A stretch of 64,000 bases of DNA, taken from assembly GCF_009909195.1 (NCBI RefSeq), contig NZ_JAAAMU010000007.1:124001-188000 (forward strand), given 5' to 3'. Position numbers and translations under genes: made by a program. The stretch comes from Paenibacillus sacheonensis (GTDB taxonomy: Bacteria; Bacillota; Bacilli; Paenibacillales; Paenibacillaceae). The notes under the pieces were generated by a model. The model was not told the DNA's origin, ran no database searches, and saw only the letters and a list, made by a program, of their open reading frames with translations. Positions 51,974 through 60,954 of this stretch are shown piece by piece; within the stretch, counting starts at the first letter, position 1; each line of letters opens with the position of its first letter.

Positions 51974-54211
51974 CTACTGATAGACCAGAGCATCGACTTC
52001 GACATAGTAATTCGTCGAAGAGGCGTTCTTATCGCTGCGGGCGACGACTTTTATCGTATGGGCACCGCTAGTCAAATCTTGTTTGCGATAGACCGCAACG
52101 TCATCGTACCGTAACTCGCTGTACAGATCGACCGTTTGATCCAATACGCCGTCGATATAGACGTCCGCCATGCCGTGATCCGCGTCGAGTTTACCTCTCC
52201 ATTCGACGCTCGTTCCGTTAAACGCCGCTTGCATATAGGCGCCAGCCGATGTCGTGTAATGGCCGGTATCTTTGTAATAACCAGTCCCGGTCGCTATCCC
52301 CGTGTTCCAGCTTCCCGAATAAACCAGCTGCGAGTCGCGATCGTCCATCTTCGTTATCGGCGTTCCCCTAGAACTGTTGAAGCGATCTACCTCCACGTAA
52401 TATCCGGTAGAAGAAGCATTCTTATCGCTGCGGGCGGTAATCTTTATCGTATGCGAAGCATTCGATAGGCCTCTCTTGACAAAGAGTAAATTGTCCAAAT
52501 ACCGGTTTGCGCGATACAAATCGACGGTCTGATCAAAGACGCCGTCGATATAGACATCGGCTTTCCCGTGATCCGGTCCTAATATCCCGTACCATTCGAT
52601 GCTCGATCCGGAGAACGTATATTGCGCGTAGCTGCCGCTTGCGGTCGAGACATGCCCTGTATCGTTATAATAGCCCGTACCCGTTGGAACGCTGGTCGAC
52701 CACGTGCCGGAATAGGATACGCCGCCTGCCGAATCATCGGTTACAGAAGGCGTTCCCGACGTGATATTGAATCGGTCGACTTCCATGTAATATCCTGTCG
52801 ACGCGGTGTCCTTGTCGCTTCGGGCCAAGATCTTGATCGTATGCGATCCGTTGGTCAATCCGACTTTCGAGTAAATTGCGGTATTGACGTACCGGTGCGC
52901 GGCGTATAAATTCACCCGATTGTCCAATATTCCGTCGATATAAATATCGACCGTTCCGTGATCGGGGCCTTTCACGCCCGTCCATACGACGTTGGTCCCG
53001 TTAAACGTATACTGTGCGTAGCTTCCCGGAGTCGTCGTAAAATGGCCCGTATTGTTGTAGTACCCCGTCCCGGAAGGAACGCTCGTCGACCACGTTCCCG
53101 AGTACGCGATTGAGCCGTCATTATCGTCCGTGACGCTTACTCCGGGACCGACTCCCGCCAAGGCGTTATGCATGTTCACGAGCTGTGCGTACTGCGCAGC
53201 ATTGATATGCCCGTATTTGTTGACGTTGGGTCCGATCGAGATTACGCCGCTTTGATTCGTTACCGTCGAGAAATAGTTCGTTAGATCGAGCGTCGTGTAT
53301 TTCATGCCGTTGCGCGCCCAATCGTATCCCTGGTACGCCGTTTCGCTCCATTGCACGCCGCCGATCCATCTGGAAAACGGAGCTGAATTGTACTGGGACG
53401 GAACGTACTGCAGCACGTTTTGTTCTCCCGTAATATAATCCGCGTACGTTGTCATCGGCGCTTCTACGACGAGCCCCGGATCGAACGATACGATCGCGTC
53501 GGCATTTCCGTGTTTCGCCGCCGCGGCGAACGTTTGAAAATTATGAGCGGCGCTATAATTCGTGTAAGCCTGGGAGATATCCGGTTTACCGTAGGTTGGA
53601 CCGGTATTATAGGTACCGTCGAACCACCAACCGGCAACTTTCGATCCATACCGGTCCGACCATTCTTGAATGATATTTTCCCATTTGGCTTGGAAGGCCT
53701 GAGGGGCAAGATTATCGTAAATCGGCGTAGGGTCGCCCAAGGCGGTCGTGACCGGGTTCGGATCATCCGAAGGAGACCTTGCGGGCATGTACAGCATCAA
53801 CTTAATCCCGTATGGACTCAGCGCATCGTAGAGATCCGCCGGCAAGTCGCGGGTCGACATCTTGGTCGTCGCGGAATTTCGTCCGACGAGCGTATCGTAC
53901 GCGGCGTTCGGAGAAGCAAAATAGCCCGAGTTCTGCCCTAACGTGAAGATGACGTATTGAGCTCCGGTTTCATGCACTTGCTTGGCGAAATAATCGACGT
54001 CGAAACCGTTCACTAACGTATTCCAATCCCCCGTAATATCGCCGCCTCCGTACAGCCACTGGACGAATAGTCCGTACTTCCCTTGCATGAACCAATCCGT
54101 GTTGGAATTATAAGTTTGGGCTTCGGCCTCGTTGCTCGGCAGCAGAACCAGCAACGACGCAATAACCGCGAACATGGCAGCCAAAGCTATTTTACGGAAT
54201 ACGGCCTTCAT
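51974..54211 (-). CDS. Secreted GH29-like protein with three C-terminal repeat modules
   Basis: A 745-residue secreted protein. It has a signal peptide (1-31, NEAEA-Q). The catalytic-like barrel (about 35-350) resembles alpha-L-fucosidase family GH29: GKYGLFVQW (44-52), LGQNSGY (91-97) at the place of the usual HHDGF, and WWFDG (195-199) with D198 at the nucleophile position. Three tandem modules of about 128 residues follow (from about 358, 487 and 617), each with YSGTW or YSGSW, GTGYY and DHG.xDxYIDG, likely carbohydrate-binding. GAGGAGG precedes the ATG. It lies 4 bp after the second GH29-like gene, so the two are coupled. Fucosidase activity is not assured because the substrate histidines are missing. 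Confidence 0.78.
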   Translation of the reverse strand: MKAVFRKIALAAMFAVIASLLVLLPSNEAEAQTYNSNTDWFMQGKYGLFVQWLYGGGDITGDWNTLVNGFDVDYFAKQVHETGAQYVIFTLGQNSGYFASPNAAYDTLVGRNSATTKMSTRDLPADLYDALSPYGIKLMLYMPARSPSDDPNPVTTALGDPTPIYDNLAPQAFQAKWENIIQEWSDRYGSKVAGWWFDGTYNTGPTYGKPDISQAYTNYSAAHNFQTFAAAAKHGNADAIVSFDPGLVVEAPMTTYADYITGEQNVLQYVPSQYNSAPFSRWIGGVQWSETAYQGYDWARNGMKYTTLDLTNYFSTVTNQSGVISIGPNVNKYGHINAAQYAQLVNMHNALAGVGPGVSVTDDNDGSIAYSGTWSTSVPSGTGYYNNTGHFTTTPGSYAQYTFNGTNVVWTGVKGPDHGTVDIYIDGILDNRVNLYAAHRYVNTAIYSKVGLTNGSHTIKILARSDKDTASTGYYMEVDRFNITSGTPSVTDDSAGGVSYSGTWSTSVPTGTGYYNDTGHVSTASGSYAQYTFSGSSIEWYGILGPDHGKADVYIDGVFDQTVDLYRANRYLDNLLFVKRGLSNASHTIKITARSDKNASSTGYYVEVDRFNSSRGTPITKMDDRDSQLVYSGSWNTGIATGTGYYKDTGHYTTSAGAYMQAAFNGTSVEWRGKLDADHGMADVYIDGVLDQTVDLYSELRYDDVAVYRKQDLTSGAHTIKVVARSDKNASSTNYYVEVDALVYQ

Positions 54212-54215
54212 TATT

Positions 54216-55520
54216 TCATGCCTCCTCTGGTTTTACCCTGCGTTTTAAGGCTTTCAACAACTCCAGCTGCTTCGTATCCATCTTGCCGTACCGATTGACG
54301 TTCACGTCCAACGCGATCGCTCCGTCCCTATCCGTCGCTTGTTCGACCCATCGGATAACTTCTTCCGGAGCCCAATTCAACCCGGTGTTGCCCCATCCGG
54401 CCAAGTCGGTGACGAATTTGCCAAGGAACGTCCACTGAAACCATTGGACGCCGTTCTCCGCGTCGGCATGCCTGCCGTTGTGCGGAAGCAAACCGATCTC
54501 GTTCGTCTCTCCCGCCATATAATCCTCGAGAGGCGAGTTAACCAGCCGGTCGCTGCCGATGCCCGAATTAAAAGCGACGATCCTCGAAACGCAATCCGAT
54601 TTCGCGGCATGAACCAAGCTATACCAATTCCGGGATTGCGAGAAATCATCGTAAGCTTGCTGGAACCACATACCGTCGAACCACCAGCCGGCCAGCTTAT
54701 CCCGATACCGATCCGACCATTCTTGAATAACGGACTGCCAGGCGGCTTGGGTTTCCTGCGAGGGGGCGATTTCCACGGGGTAATGGAAAGCCTTGTTAAT
54801 GGCATTATCCCCCGGCGACTTATGTGCTTTGCTCGGCGGATTGGCCGGCAAATAGAGAATAACCTTGATCCCCTTTGGGATCAGCGCATCCATAATCTCC
54901 ATGGGAAGATCTCTTAGCGAGCAGCGTTCGCCCGGCTCGACTTCCGCGATCCGGTCGTAGGTCTTATTCGGTGACAGCAAATATCCGCTGTTCTGGCCGA
55001 GCGTTAAGATGACGAACGCCGCTCCCGTCTCTACGACCTGCGCTGCGTAATCCTCGACGTCGAAACCGTCGATGACCTCGTTCCAAGTCTCGTGCGGCTG
55101 CCACTTATCTTTGTCTTCCGCCGCGACGCGATTCATGAATTCCGCCAGCAAGTGATGCGATATTCCGTACTTCCCCTCACGCAGCCAATCGGCGTGCGGA
55201 TTTCCGGCAGCGTCGGCGATCGGACCGACAGCCCTGCTCGACCCGGCTGCGATTGTTTCCCCGGAGTTGGAATTGGATATTTCGCACCGAACGAATCGGC
55301 CGACCTCCTTCGCCGACAACGGCAGCGTTGCATGGCGGGCTCCTGCAATCGGTTCGTAAATCCCTTCGCTAGTCGCCGCGCTTAACCACTGATACGATCT
55401 CCCTCCTTCCTCGTCTTCGATATCCGAACCCGCCGCCGATGCGGTCAGCACTTCTTTCTTCCCGGGGATCCCTTTGACTTCGACGGCAACACTGTCTGTT
55501 TCCCTGTTCTTATCGCTCAT
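54216..55520 (-). CDS. GH29-like protein with N-terminal Ig-like domain, no signal peptide
   Basis: A 434-residue paralogue of the next gene. Residues about 10-100 form an Ig-like beta domain (RSYQWLSAATSEG ... VGRFVRCEISNS) of a kind usual in surface proteins, yet no export signal is present and no in-frame upstream start exists. The barrel starts near 108 (ADWLREGKYGISHH) and has LGQNSGY (174-180) and WWFDG (279-283, D282). It lacks the three C-terminal modules. AAAGGAG is 12 nt before the ATG. It is probably cytosolic and may act on the imported product. Confidence 0.75.
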   Translation of the reverse strand: MSDKNRETDSVAVEVKGIPGKKEVLTASAAGSDIEDEEGGRSYQWLSAATSEGIYEPIAGARHATLPLSAKEVGRFVRCEISNSNSGETIAAGSSRAVGPIADAAGNPHADWLREGKYGISHHLLAEFMNRVAAEDKDKWQPHETWNEVIDGFDVEDYAAQVVETGAAFVILTLGQNSGYLLSPNKTYDRIAEVEPGERCSLRDLPMEIMDALIPKGIKVILYLPANPPSKAHKSPGDNAINKAFHYPVEIAPSQETQAAWQSVIQEWSDRYRDKLAGWWFDGMWFQQAYDDFSQSRNWYSLVHAAKSDCVSRIVAFNSGIGSDRLVNSPLEDYMAGETNEIGLLPHNGRHADAENGVQWFQWTFLGKFVTDLAGWGNTGLNWAPEEVIRWVEQATDRDGAIALDVNVNRYGKMDTKQLELLKALKRRVKPEEA

Positions 55521-55565
55521 GTAAGGTTATTCTCCTTTTCCGATAGGCGAGTTTCCGCAACAAGA

Positions 55566-55621
55566 AAGAGGACATGAATCGATTCCGGATAACGCTAATC
55601 GGTTTCGCGGCATGTCCTCTT
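55566..55621 (-). promoter_or_regulatory. Long stem-loop between binding-protein and GH29-like genes
   Basis: A perfect 11-bp stem AAGAGGACATG/CATGTCCTCTT closes a 34-base loop that can pair further (AATCG/CGGTT). There is no T run, so it is more likely an mRNA-stabilising or processing element inside the operon than a full terminator; it would favour high levels of the binding-protein message. Confidence 0.5.
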
Positions 55622-55636
55622 GCTCAAGGTCCCGGC

Positions 55637-57313
55637 TTACTTCTTGTTGATTTCGTCCAGCTTGGTTTGCGCTTCGGCAAGCACTTTGTCTCCGCCCGCG
55701 CTCTTCCACTCGGCTGCGTATTTATCGAAATCCTCGATCGGTCTTCTTCCGGTAATGAATTCGATATAGGTTTTCATCGTCAATTGCGTCAACGCGTCTT
55801 GATATTCGGTGAACGCGGGCTTGGCGAACGGAAGCATAAAGTCGTATTTGCCGATCCCTTTGCTCGCAGCCGCGTTCTTGACGTCCATCAGATCGCCGCG
55901 CGTCATGAACGGCGCTTGGAAATCGTAATCGTTGAAGCTGCCGGGAGCATGATAGAAGTTGCCGATCCCGTACTCCGTGCGCGATTCGTCCGTGTCGTAC
56001 GGCGGGAGATAGGCATAAGTGCCATCCGATTTCTTTTCGTAGGTCGTGCCTTCCACTCCGTAATGGATCTTCGTGTAGAGATCCAAATCGAAGCTCGTCG
56101 CGTCGAACATTTGCAAATACTTGGCCAGCTTCTCCGGATTCGCCTCGAGCGGTTTGCCGAACTGAATGCCCGTACCGAGCATCGGATTGCCCTGCGTGAT
56201 TCCGAAGCTCCCGTTCGGACCTTTCGGGCCGCTCGACAACGCCCAATCCGCGTTCGGCACCTTTTCGCGAAGCTTGGCATAGAATTTACCCTCGTAGAAC
56301 GCTTCGGGCTGGATGAATTCCCACCACGATTTTTGAACGACGCCGACTTTGCTCGAGATGACCTTATCGTCAACGTTCGCGTCTTTGTTAATGAAGAATT
56401 CCGGATCGATCAAATCGGCTTTGAACCATTTGTTCAGGGTCGTAAGCGCCTCTTTGGCACCCGGTTCGATTTCTCCGCGCACGGCTTTGCCGTCGATGTC
56501 GACCGTCGCGCCCGGCCAGACGCCGTATGCGCCGAATACGGCGGAGAATAGGCCTTGCACTTGCTGAGTGGCATCCGTCGCCGGATGGCTGGTCATGCCG
56601 TAGGTATCCTTCTTGCCGTTGCCGTCCGGATCTTCGTTGCGGAATTTGTCCAAGGCGACGGCCATTTCATCGATCGTTTCCGGCGTCTTATCGATTCCCA
56701 CTTTCGTCAACCAATCCTGACGGTAACCGAGAACCTCCGAAGAGGAAGCCAATGTCCAGAGAACGGGCAAGCTGTAGATTTTGCCGTCCTGGCGCCTTAC
56801 GTAACGCATCGGATCCGGACCGAGATTCTTCTCCATCCACTTCATGTAATTCGGCGCGTTTTTCTCGAGCATCTCCAGCGGAATTTCCGCCGCGACGTTT
56901 TGATCGGCGAATTTGTCGCCTTCCGCGAACGGAATTTCCGTCCACCAATCCGGAATGTTATCCGATGCGATTTGCAGCAATAATTTCTCTTTAATTGCCG
57001 CGGCATCGTTAGTGGAATTGTAGAAATCGATGTCGACTCCCAGCTTCTCGCGAATCGCGTTCATGGCATACCCGTCGACGTTCGTCTTGTCCGCGTCGAA
57101 GCTCCATACCATCAGCTTCATCTTCTTGCCCGTAACGGGATCGACGGTATCCGATGCTCCCGTGCCCGACGCCGTTGCCGATTGCGGCGGGCTCGCCGCC
57201 GAATCATTCGTCTTCCCCTCATCGGAATTCGAATTGTTGCTGCAAGCCGTAACCGTCAACCCCAATAAGACGATAGATAATGCCAGCGACAAGCCATTCA
57301 TCCGTTTATTCAA
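55637..57313 (-). CDS. Extracellular sugar-binding lipoprotein (cassette C)
   Basis: A 558-residue LplA-type binding protein with a lipobox (LTVTAC, cysteine near 24) and an Asn/Ser-rich linker. The start is TTG at 57313, five bases after GAGAGG; the next ATG is too far from that site. It lies 41 bp after the permease gene in a permease-permease-binding-protein-GH-GH operon. The sugar is unknown; the GH29-like partners suggest a fucose- or related 6-deoxy-containing glycan. Confidence 0.9.
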   Translation of the reverse strand: MNKRMNGLSLALSIVLLGLTVTACSNNSNSDEGKTNDSAASPPQSATASGTGASDTVDPVTGKKMKLMVWSFDADKTNVDGYAMNAIREKLGVDIDFYNSTNDAAAIKEKLLLQIASDNIPDWWTEIPFAEGDKFADQNVAAEIPLEMLEKNAPNYMKWMEKNLGPDPMRYVRRQDGKIYSLPVLWTLASSSEVLGYRQDWLTKVGIDKTPETIDEMAVALDKFRNEDPDGNGKKDTYGMTSHPATDATQQVQGLFSAVFGAYGVWPGATVDIDGKAVRGEIEPGAKEALTTLNKWFKADLIDPEFFINKDANVDDKVISSKVGVVQKSWWEFIQPEAFYEGKFYAKLREKVPNADWALSSGPKGPNGSFGITQGNPMLGTGIQFGKPLEANPEKLAKYLQMFDATSFDLDLYTKIHYGVEGTTYEKKSDGTYAYLPPYDTDESRTEYGIGNFYHAPGSFNDYDFQAPFMTRGDLMDVKNAAASKGIGKYDFMLPFAKPAFTEYQDALTQLTMKTYIEFITGRRPIEDFDKYAAEWKSAGGDKVLAEAQTKLDEINKK

Positions 57314-57354
57314 CTTAACCTCTCCCTTTGTCGTTTGTCTTCTATTTTAAGGCA

Positions 57355-58239
57355 TTAGCCTTTAATAGCGCCGATCATGACGCCTTGCACAAAATATTTC
57401 TGCACGAACGGGTACACGATCAACATGGGAATAACCGATAACATGATAACCGTGGATTGTAATTGCCGACTCGTATATTCGGCGTGGGTATTCATCTTCT
57501 GAATCATTGCGGCCATATTGGACGTATCGTTCTCGATGATGATCTTCCTTAAAACGACCTGCAGCACTTGATTGCGCGGATCGTTGATATAGATTAGGCT
57601 ATCGAACCAAGCATTCCAGTGACCGACGCCTACCCATAAGGCAATCGTGGCCAGCACGGGCATCGACAGCGGCAGGATAATGCTCGTGAATATGCGAATG
57701 TGGCCCGCCCCGTCGACGGTTGCCGACTCTTCGAGGCTCTCCGGGACGGATTTGAAGAAATTACGCATGATCAGTACATTAAACGCGCTTAACATGCCCG
57801 GTATTACGAGCGACCATATCGTATCCAACATTCCCAAGCTTCTAATGAGCAAGTAATTAGGAATCAGTCCACCGGTGAAAAGCATGGTGAGCAGCATATA
57901 GCCCGTAAACGCCCGATTGAATGGCAAATCTTTTTTGGATAAAGGATAAGCCGTCATCGAAGTGATAATAAGCGTTAACGAAACGCCCATTAAAGTTCGC
58001 AAGATCGTGTTTCCGTAACCTATCCACAACGGTTTATAATGCAGCGCCAATCCATACGCTTCGAACGTTATCCTTTTGGGAAACAGCATCATGCCCGTCG
58101 AGTAGGTCGACGCTCCCGCTTGCAGGGAAACGACGACTTGGCTCCAGAAGGGATACAGCGTCGCGACCATGACCAAGAACATTCCGGTGTACAGCACGAA
58201 GTCCGCGATTCTTGACGACATTCGGGAGTTTTTAACCAT
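57355..58239 (-). CDS. ABC sugar transporter permease, YtcP type (cassette C)
   Basis: A 294-residue CUT1-family permease with six membrane segments, the EAA loop EESATVDGAGHIRIFTSIIL and the tail QGVMIGAIKG. The ATG at 58239 has AGAGGA 9 nt upstream; the ATG three codons earlier abuts the site. It is the second gene of the operon. Confidence 0.92.
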   Translation of the reverse strand: MVKNSRMSSRIADFVLYTGMFLVMVATLYPFWSQVVVSLQAGASTYSTGMMLFPKRITFEAYGLALHYKPLWIGYGNTILRTLMGVSLTLIITSMTAYPLSKKDLPFNRAFTGYMLLTMLFTGGLIPNYLLIRSLGMLDTIWSLVIPGMLSAFNVLIMRNFFKSVPESLEESATVDGAGHIRIFTSIILPLSMPVLATIALWVGVGHWNAWFDSLIYINDPRNQVLQVVLRKIIIENDTSNMAAMIQKMNTHAEYTSRQLQSTVIMLSVIPMLIVYPFVQKYFVQGVMIGAIKG

Positions 58240-58265
58240 ATCTTTCATTCCTCTCTAGGGGAACT

Positions 58266-59174
58266 CTACCACAGCGTGTGTTCGTTCCCTCCGATGGCCT
58301 TGACGCTGCGGTTGACGCCGACGATCAGGATGAGCGCAACGACGGATTTGAAAAGTCCGACAGCCGTGGAGTAACTGTAATTCGCGTCGATAAGCCCGAT
58401 GCGGTACACGTACGTATCGATAATATCCGAAACGTCGTACACCTGCGGATTGTACATATTGAAGATTTGATCGAATCCCGCATCCAATATCGTCCCCATC
58501 GACAGGATCAACATGATGGACATGACCGGCACGAGCATGGGAAGCGTAATATAGATCATTCTTTTGAACCTGCCGGCTCCGTCGATAATGGCGGCTTCGC
58601 CCAGCTGCGGATCGATAGAAGCGATGGCGGCCAGGAAGATGATCGAACCCCACCCGAAGCTTTGGAAGATGGACGTGCTCACGAGGATCGTGCGGAAGTA
58701 ACGCTCGTCGGCCATGAAGATGACGGGCAGATGTCCCATGCCTTTCACGATTGCGTTGATGGGTCCTTCCATCGAGAAGATCGTAATGAATATCCCGGAC
58801 AACACGATCCAAGACATGAAGTGCGGCAAATAAGAAATCGTCTGAACCCACTTCTTAAATGTGCGATTTCGTATTTCGTTCAACAATACCGCGAACAAAA
58901 TCGGAACCGGGAAGCCGAACAGCAGCTTATAGAAGCTGATGATGATGGTGTTCTTGACGACGACGAAGAAGTGGGGATCCTCGAAGGCTTTGCGGAAATA
59001 CTTCAATCCGACCCACGGGCTCTCCATAATGCCCGCCGTGATTTTGTATTCCTTGAAAGCAAGCAGGACCCCGTACATCGGAATGTAGTTAAATACCGTC
59101 AAGTACAATAAGCCGGGTACGAGCATCGCCAAGAGCACGCGGTATTTTTTGAAACGTTTCGTTCGATCTTTCAC
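58266..59174 (-). CDS. ABC sugar transporter permease, LplB type (cassette C)
   Basis: A 302-residue CUT1-family permease with YIPMYGVLLAFKEYKI, six membrane segments and the EAA loop EAAIIDGAGRFKRMIYITL. The start is GTG at 59174 after AGGAGGAGGA; an in-frame ATG at 59219 has no site. It is the first gene of the minus-strand operon, divergent from the two-component genes across about 200 bp that should hold both promoters. Confidence 0.92.
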   Translation of the reverse strand: MKDRTKRFKKYRVLLAMLVPGLLYLTVFNYIPMYGVLLAFKEYKITAGIMESPWVGLKYFRKAFEDPHFFVVVKNTIIISFYKLLFGFPVPILFAVLLNEIRNRTFKKWVQTISYLPHFMSWIVLSGIFITIFSMEGPINAIVKGMGHLPVIFMADERYFRTILVSTSIFQSFGWGSIIFLAAIASIDPQLGEAAIIDGAGRFKRMIYITLPMLVPVMSIMLILSMGTILDAGFDQIFNMYNPQVYDVSDIIDTYVYRIGLIDANYSYSTAVGLFKSVVALILIVGVNRSVKAIGGNEHTLW

Positions 59175-59382
59175 AATCCTCCTCCTGTCCGGGAAGCAAT
59201 AGGTCTGTTCTGCGGCCACGAATTCATCATAACAGGGTGCTGGAGGGCTGTATCTTTCTCATATCTTCGAAACATTTCACTTTATTTGGATTCTCGGAAT
59301 GACGCCTTGACGGAACCTACTACTATAAATGATAGTTGAATTAAACCATTCGCTGAATGCGATCAGACTGCGAGGATGCGCC

Positions 59383-60954
59383 ATGTTTAGAATACTTATC
59401 GTCGACGACGAGAGCTTCGAGCGCAGGGGAGTTAAGCTGCTTATCGCCAAGTATGATCTGGAGCTGGAAGTTATCGAGGCGGATAGCGGAGAAGAAGCGC
59501 TTGATTATTTGCAGCGGAATCCGATCGATATCCTGCTTACCGATATCCGGATGGGACAAATGGACGGGCTTGAATTAGCGGAGCACGTAAGGGCGCTGAA
59601 TCTCCCTGTCAAAATTATTTTTCTAAGCGCCTTCGGCGAATTCGAGTACGCCCGGAAAGCGATCGACCTGAAAGCCATGCATTATATCCTCAAGCCGGTC
59701 GAGGTTCATAACTTCCTTAAAGTGCTCGTTCAAGTCATTCAAATGTGCAAGGACGAACAAAAGGAACGGGAAGACGCCGTAAAATACCAAGAAGCCTACC
59801 GGGCGGGCATCCAATCGGAAAAATACAAGAAACTGACCGAACTATTGACGAACGACGATCTGCATTCTCCCTTGCGACAGTGGGAGGATATCCTTCCGCA
59901 TCGTGAAGCTGCGGACGAACGCTGCTTCCGAATGATGATGCTGGATTCAGCCAAGCGACTATTCGACGCCGCCGGCTTCGATATCGAACAGAGCCTTGGC
60001 GAGCTGATCCCCGGCAAGAGTTCCTTCATCGCCTTGAACGAATATCAGCTCTTGGCGATGATGGAAGTCGATTACGCGTCCGAAACTTTCGCGTTATCGA
60101 AACCTATTGGCGAACGAATGATCCAGTGGATCAAAGAACGGTTTCATGCGGACGTTAGCGTCGCGGTAAGCGGTACGTTTAACCAAATCGGAACGATGCG
60201 CGAAGAATATCGCAAGATGGAGGCGCTGCTGGAAAGCAAGTTTTTCTTCGACGACGGCGCCCTGCTGTTTACGGAGAGCTCGTCCGAGGGCGGAGAGGAA
60301 TCGGGTTACATTGACCAAGCCCTTCTCGCGATATCCGACAGCATCGAACGCAAGGAACTCGGAGACGTGCGCACGAGATTCGCCCGGCTATTCGACGACC
60401 TGAAAAACAGCGAACGCTTCTCCGTCATCTACGTGAAATACATCTGTTCCGAAATCGTCCGTTCGATATTCAATGCGACGCACAAGCAAGATTCCGTCTC
60501 CTTCAAGAACAATCTCGAGAAGATCTTCAAGACGGCGCAGTTGAAGGACTTGCGTCAACTCATGCTCGAGATTCTGCAAGATTACGGTGCGCACGACGAG
60601 CCTACCCCGATTACCGCGAATTCCGAAGCGACGCATAAAGTCATCGAGGACGTCATCCAACTCATCGAGAGAGATTACCGGTCCGACTTGTCGGTCGAGC
60701 AGATCGCGGAGCGAGTCTATTTGTCCCCTAGTTATTTAAGCCATCTCTTCGCCAAGCAAACGGGCGTCGGCTTAATTAAATATATTACGATGCTTCGGCT
60801 GGAGGAAGCCAAGCAATTGCTGCAGCATACGAATCGCAAGATCGTCGATATCGGAAATGAAGTCGGGTATTCCAATATTCCGTATTTCTGCACGCTGCTT
60901 AAGAACTATTACGGACTAACGCCTACCCAGATTAGGGAAGGACATCGGCCATGA
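59383..60954 (+). CDS. YesN-type response regulator, AraC family (cassette C)
   Basis: A 523-residue regulator: receiver domain (D8, D9, D54 in TDIRMGQM), a long central region and an AraC HTH domain at the C-terminus (about 420-523, ending NEVGYSNIPYFCTLLKNYYG). GAGG is 7 nt before the ATG. Its stop overlaps the kinase start as ATGA. It probably activates the divergent transporter operon. Confidence 0.93.
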   Translation: MFRILIVDDESFERRGVKLLIAKYDLELEVIEADSGEEALDYLQRNPIDILLTDIRMGQMDGLELAEHVRALNLPVKIIFLSAFGEFEYARKAIDLKAMHYILKPVEVHNFLKVLVQVIQMCKDEQKEREDAVKYQEAYRAGIQSEKYKKLTELLTNDDLHSPLRQWEDILPHREAADERCFRMMMLDSAKRLFDAAGFDIEQSLGELIPGKSSFIALNEYQLLAMMEVDYASETFALSKPIGERMIQWIKERFHADVSVAVSGTFNQIGTMREEYRKMEALLESKFFFDDGALLFTESSSEGGEESGYIDQALLAISDSIERKELGDVRTRFARLFDDLKNSERFSVIYVKYICSEIVRSIFNATHKQDSVSFKNNLEKIFKTAQLKDLRQLMLEILQDYGAHDEPTPITANSEATHKVIEDVIQLIERDYRSDLSVEQIAERVYLSPSYLSHLFAKQTGVGLIKYITMLRLEEAKQLLQHTNRKIVDIGNEVGYSNIPYFCTLLKNYYGLTPTQIREGHRP

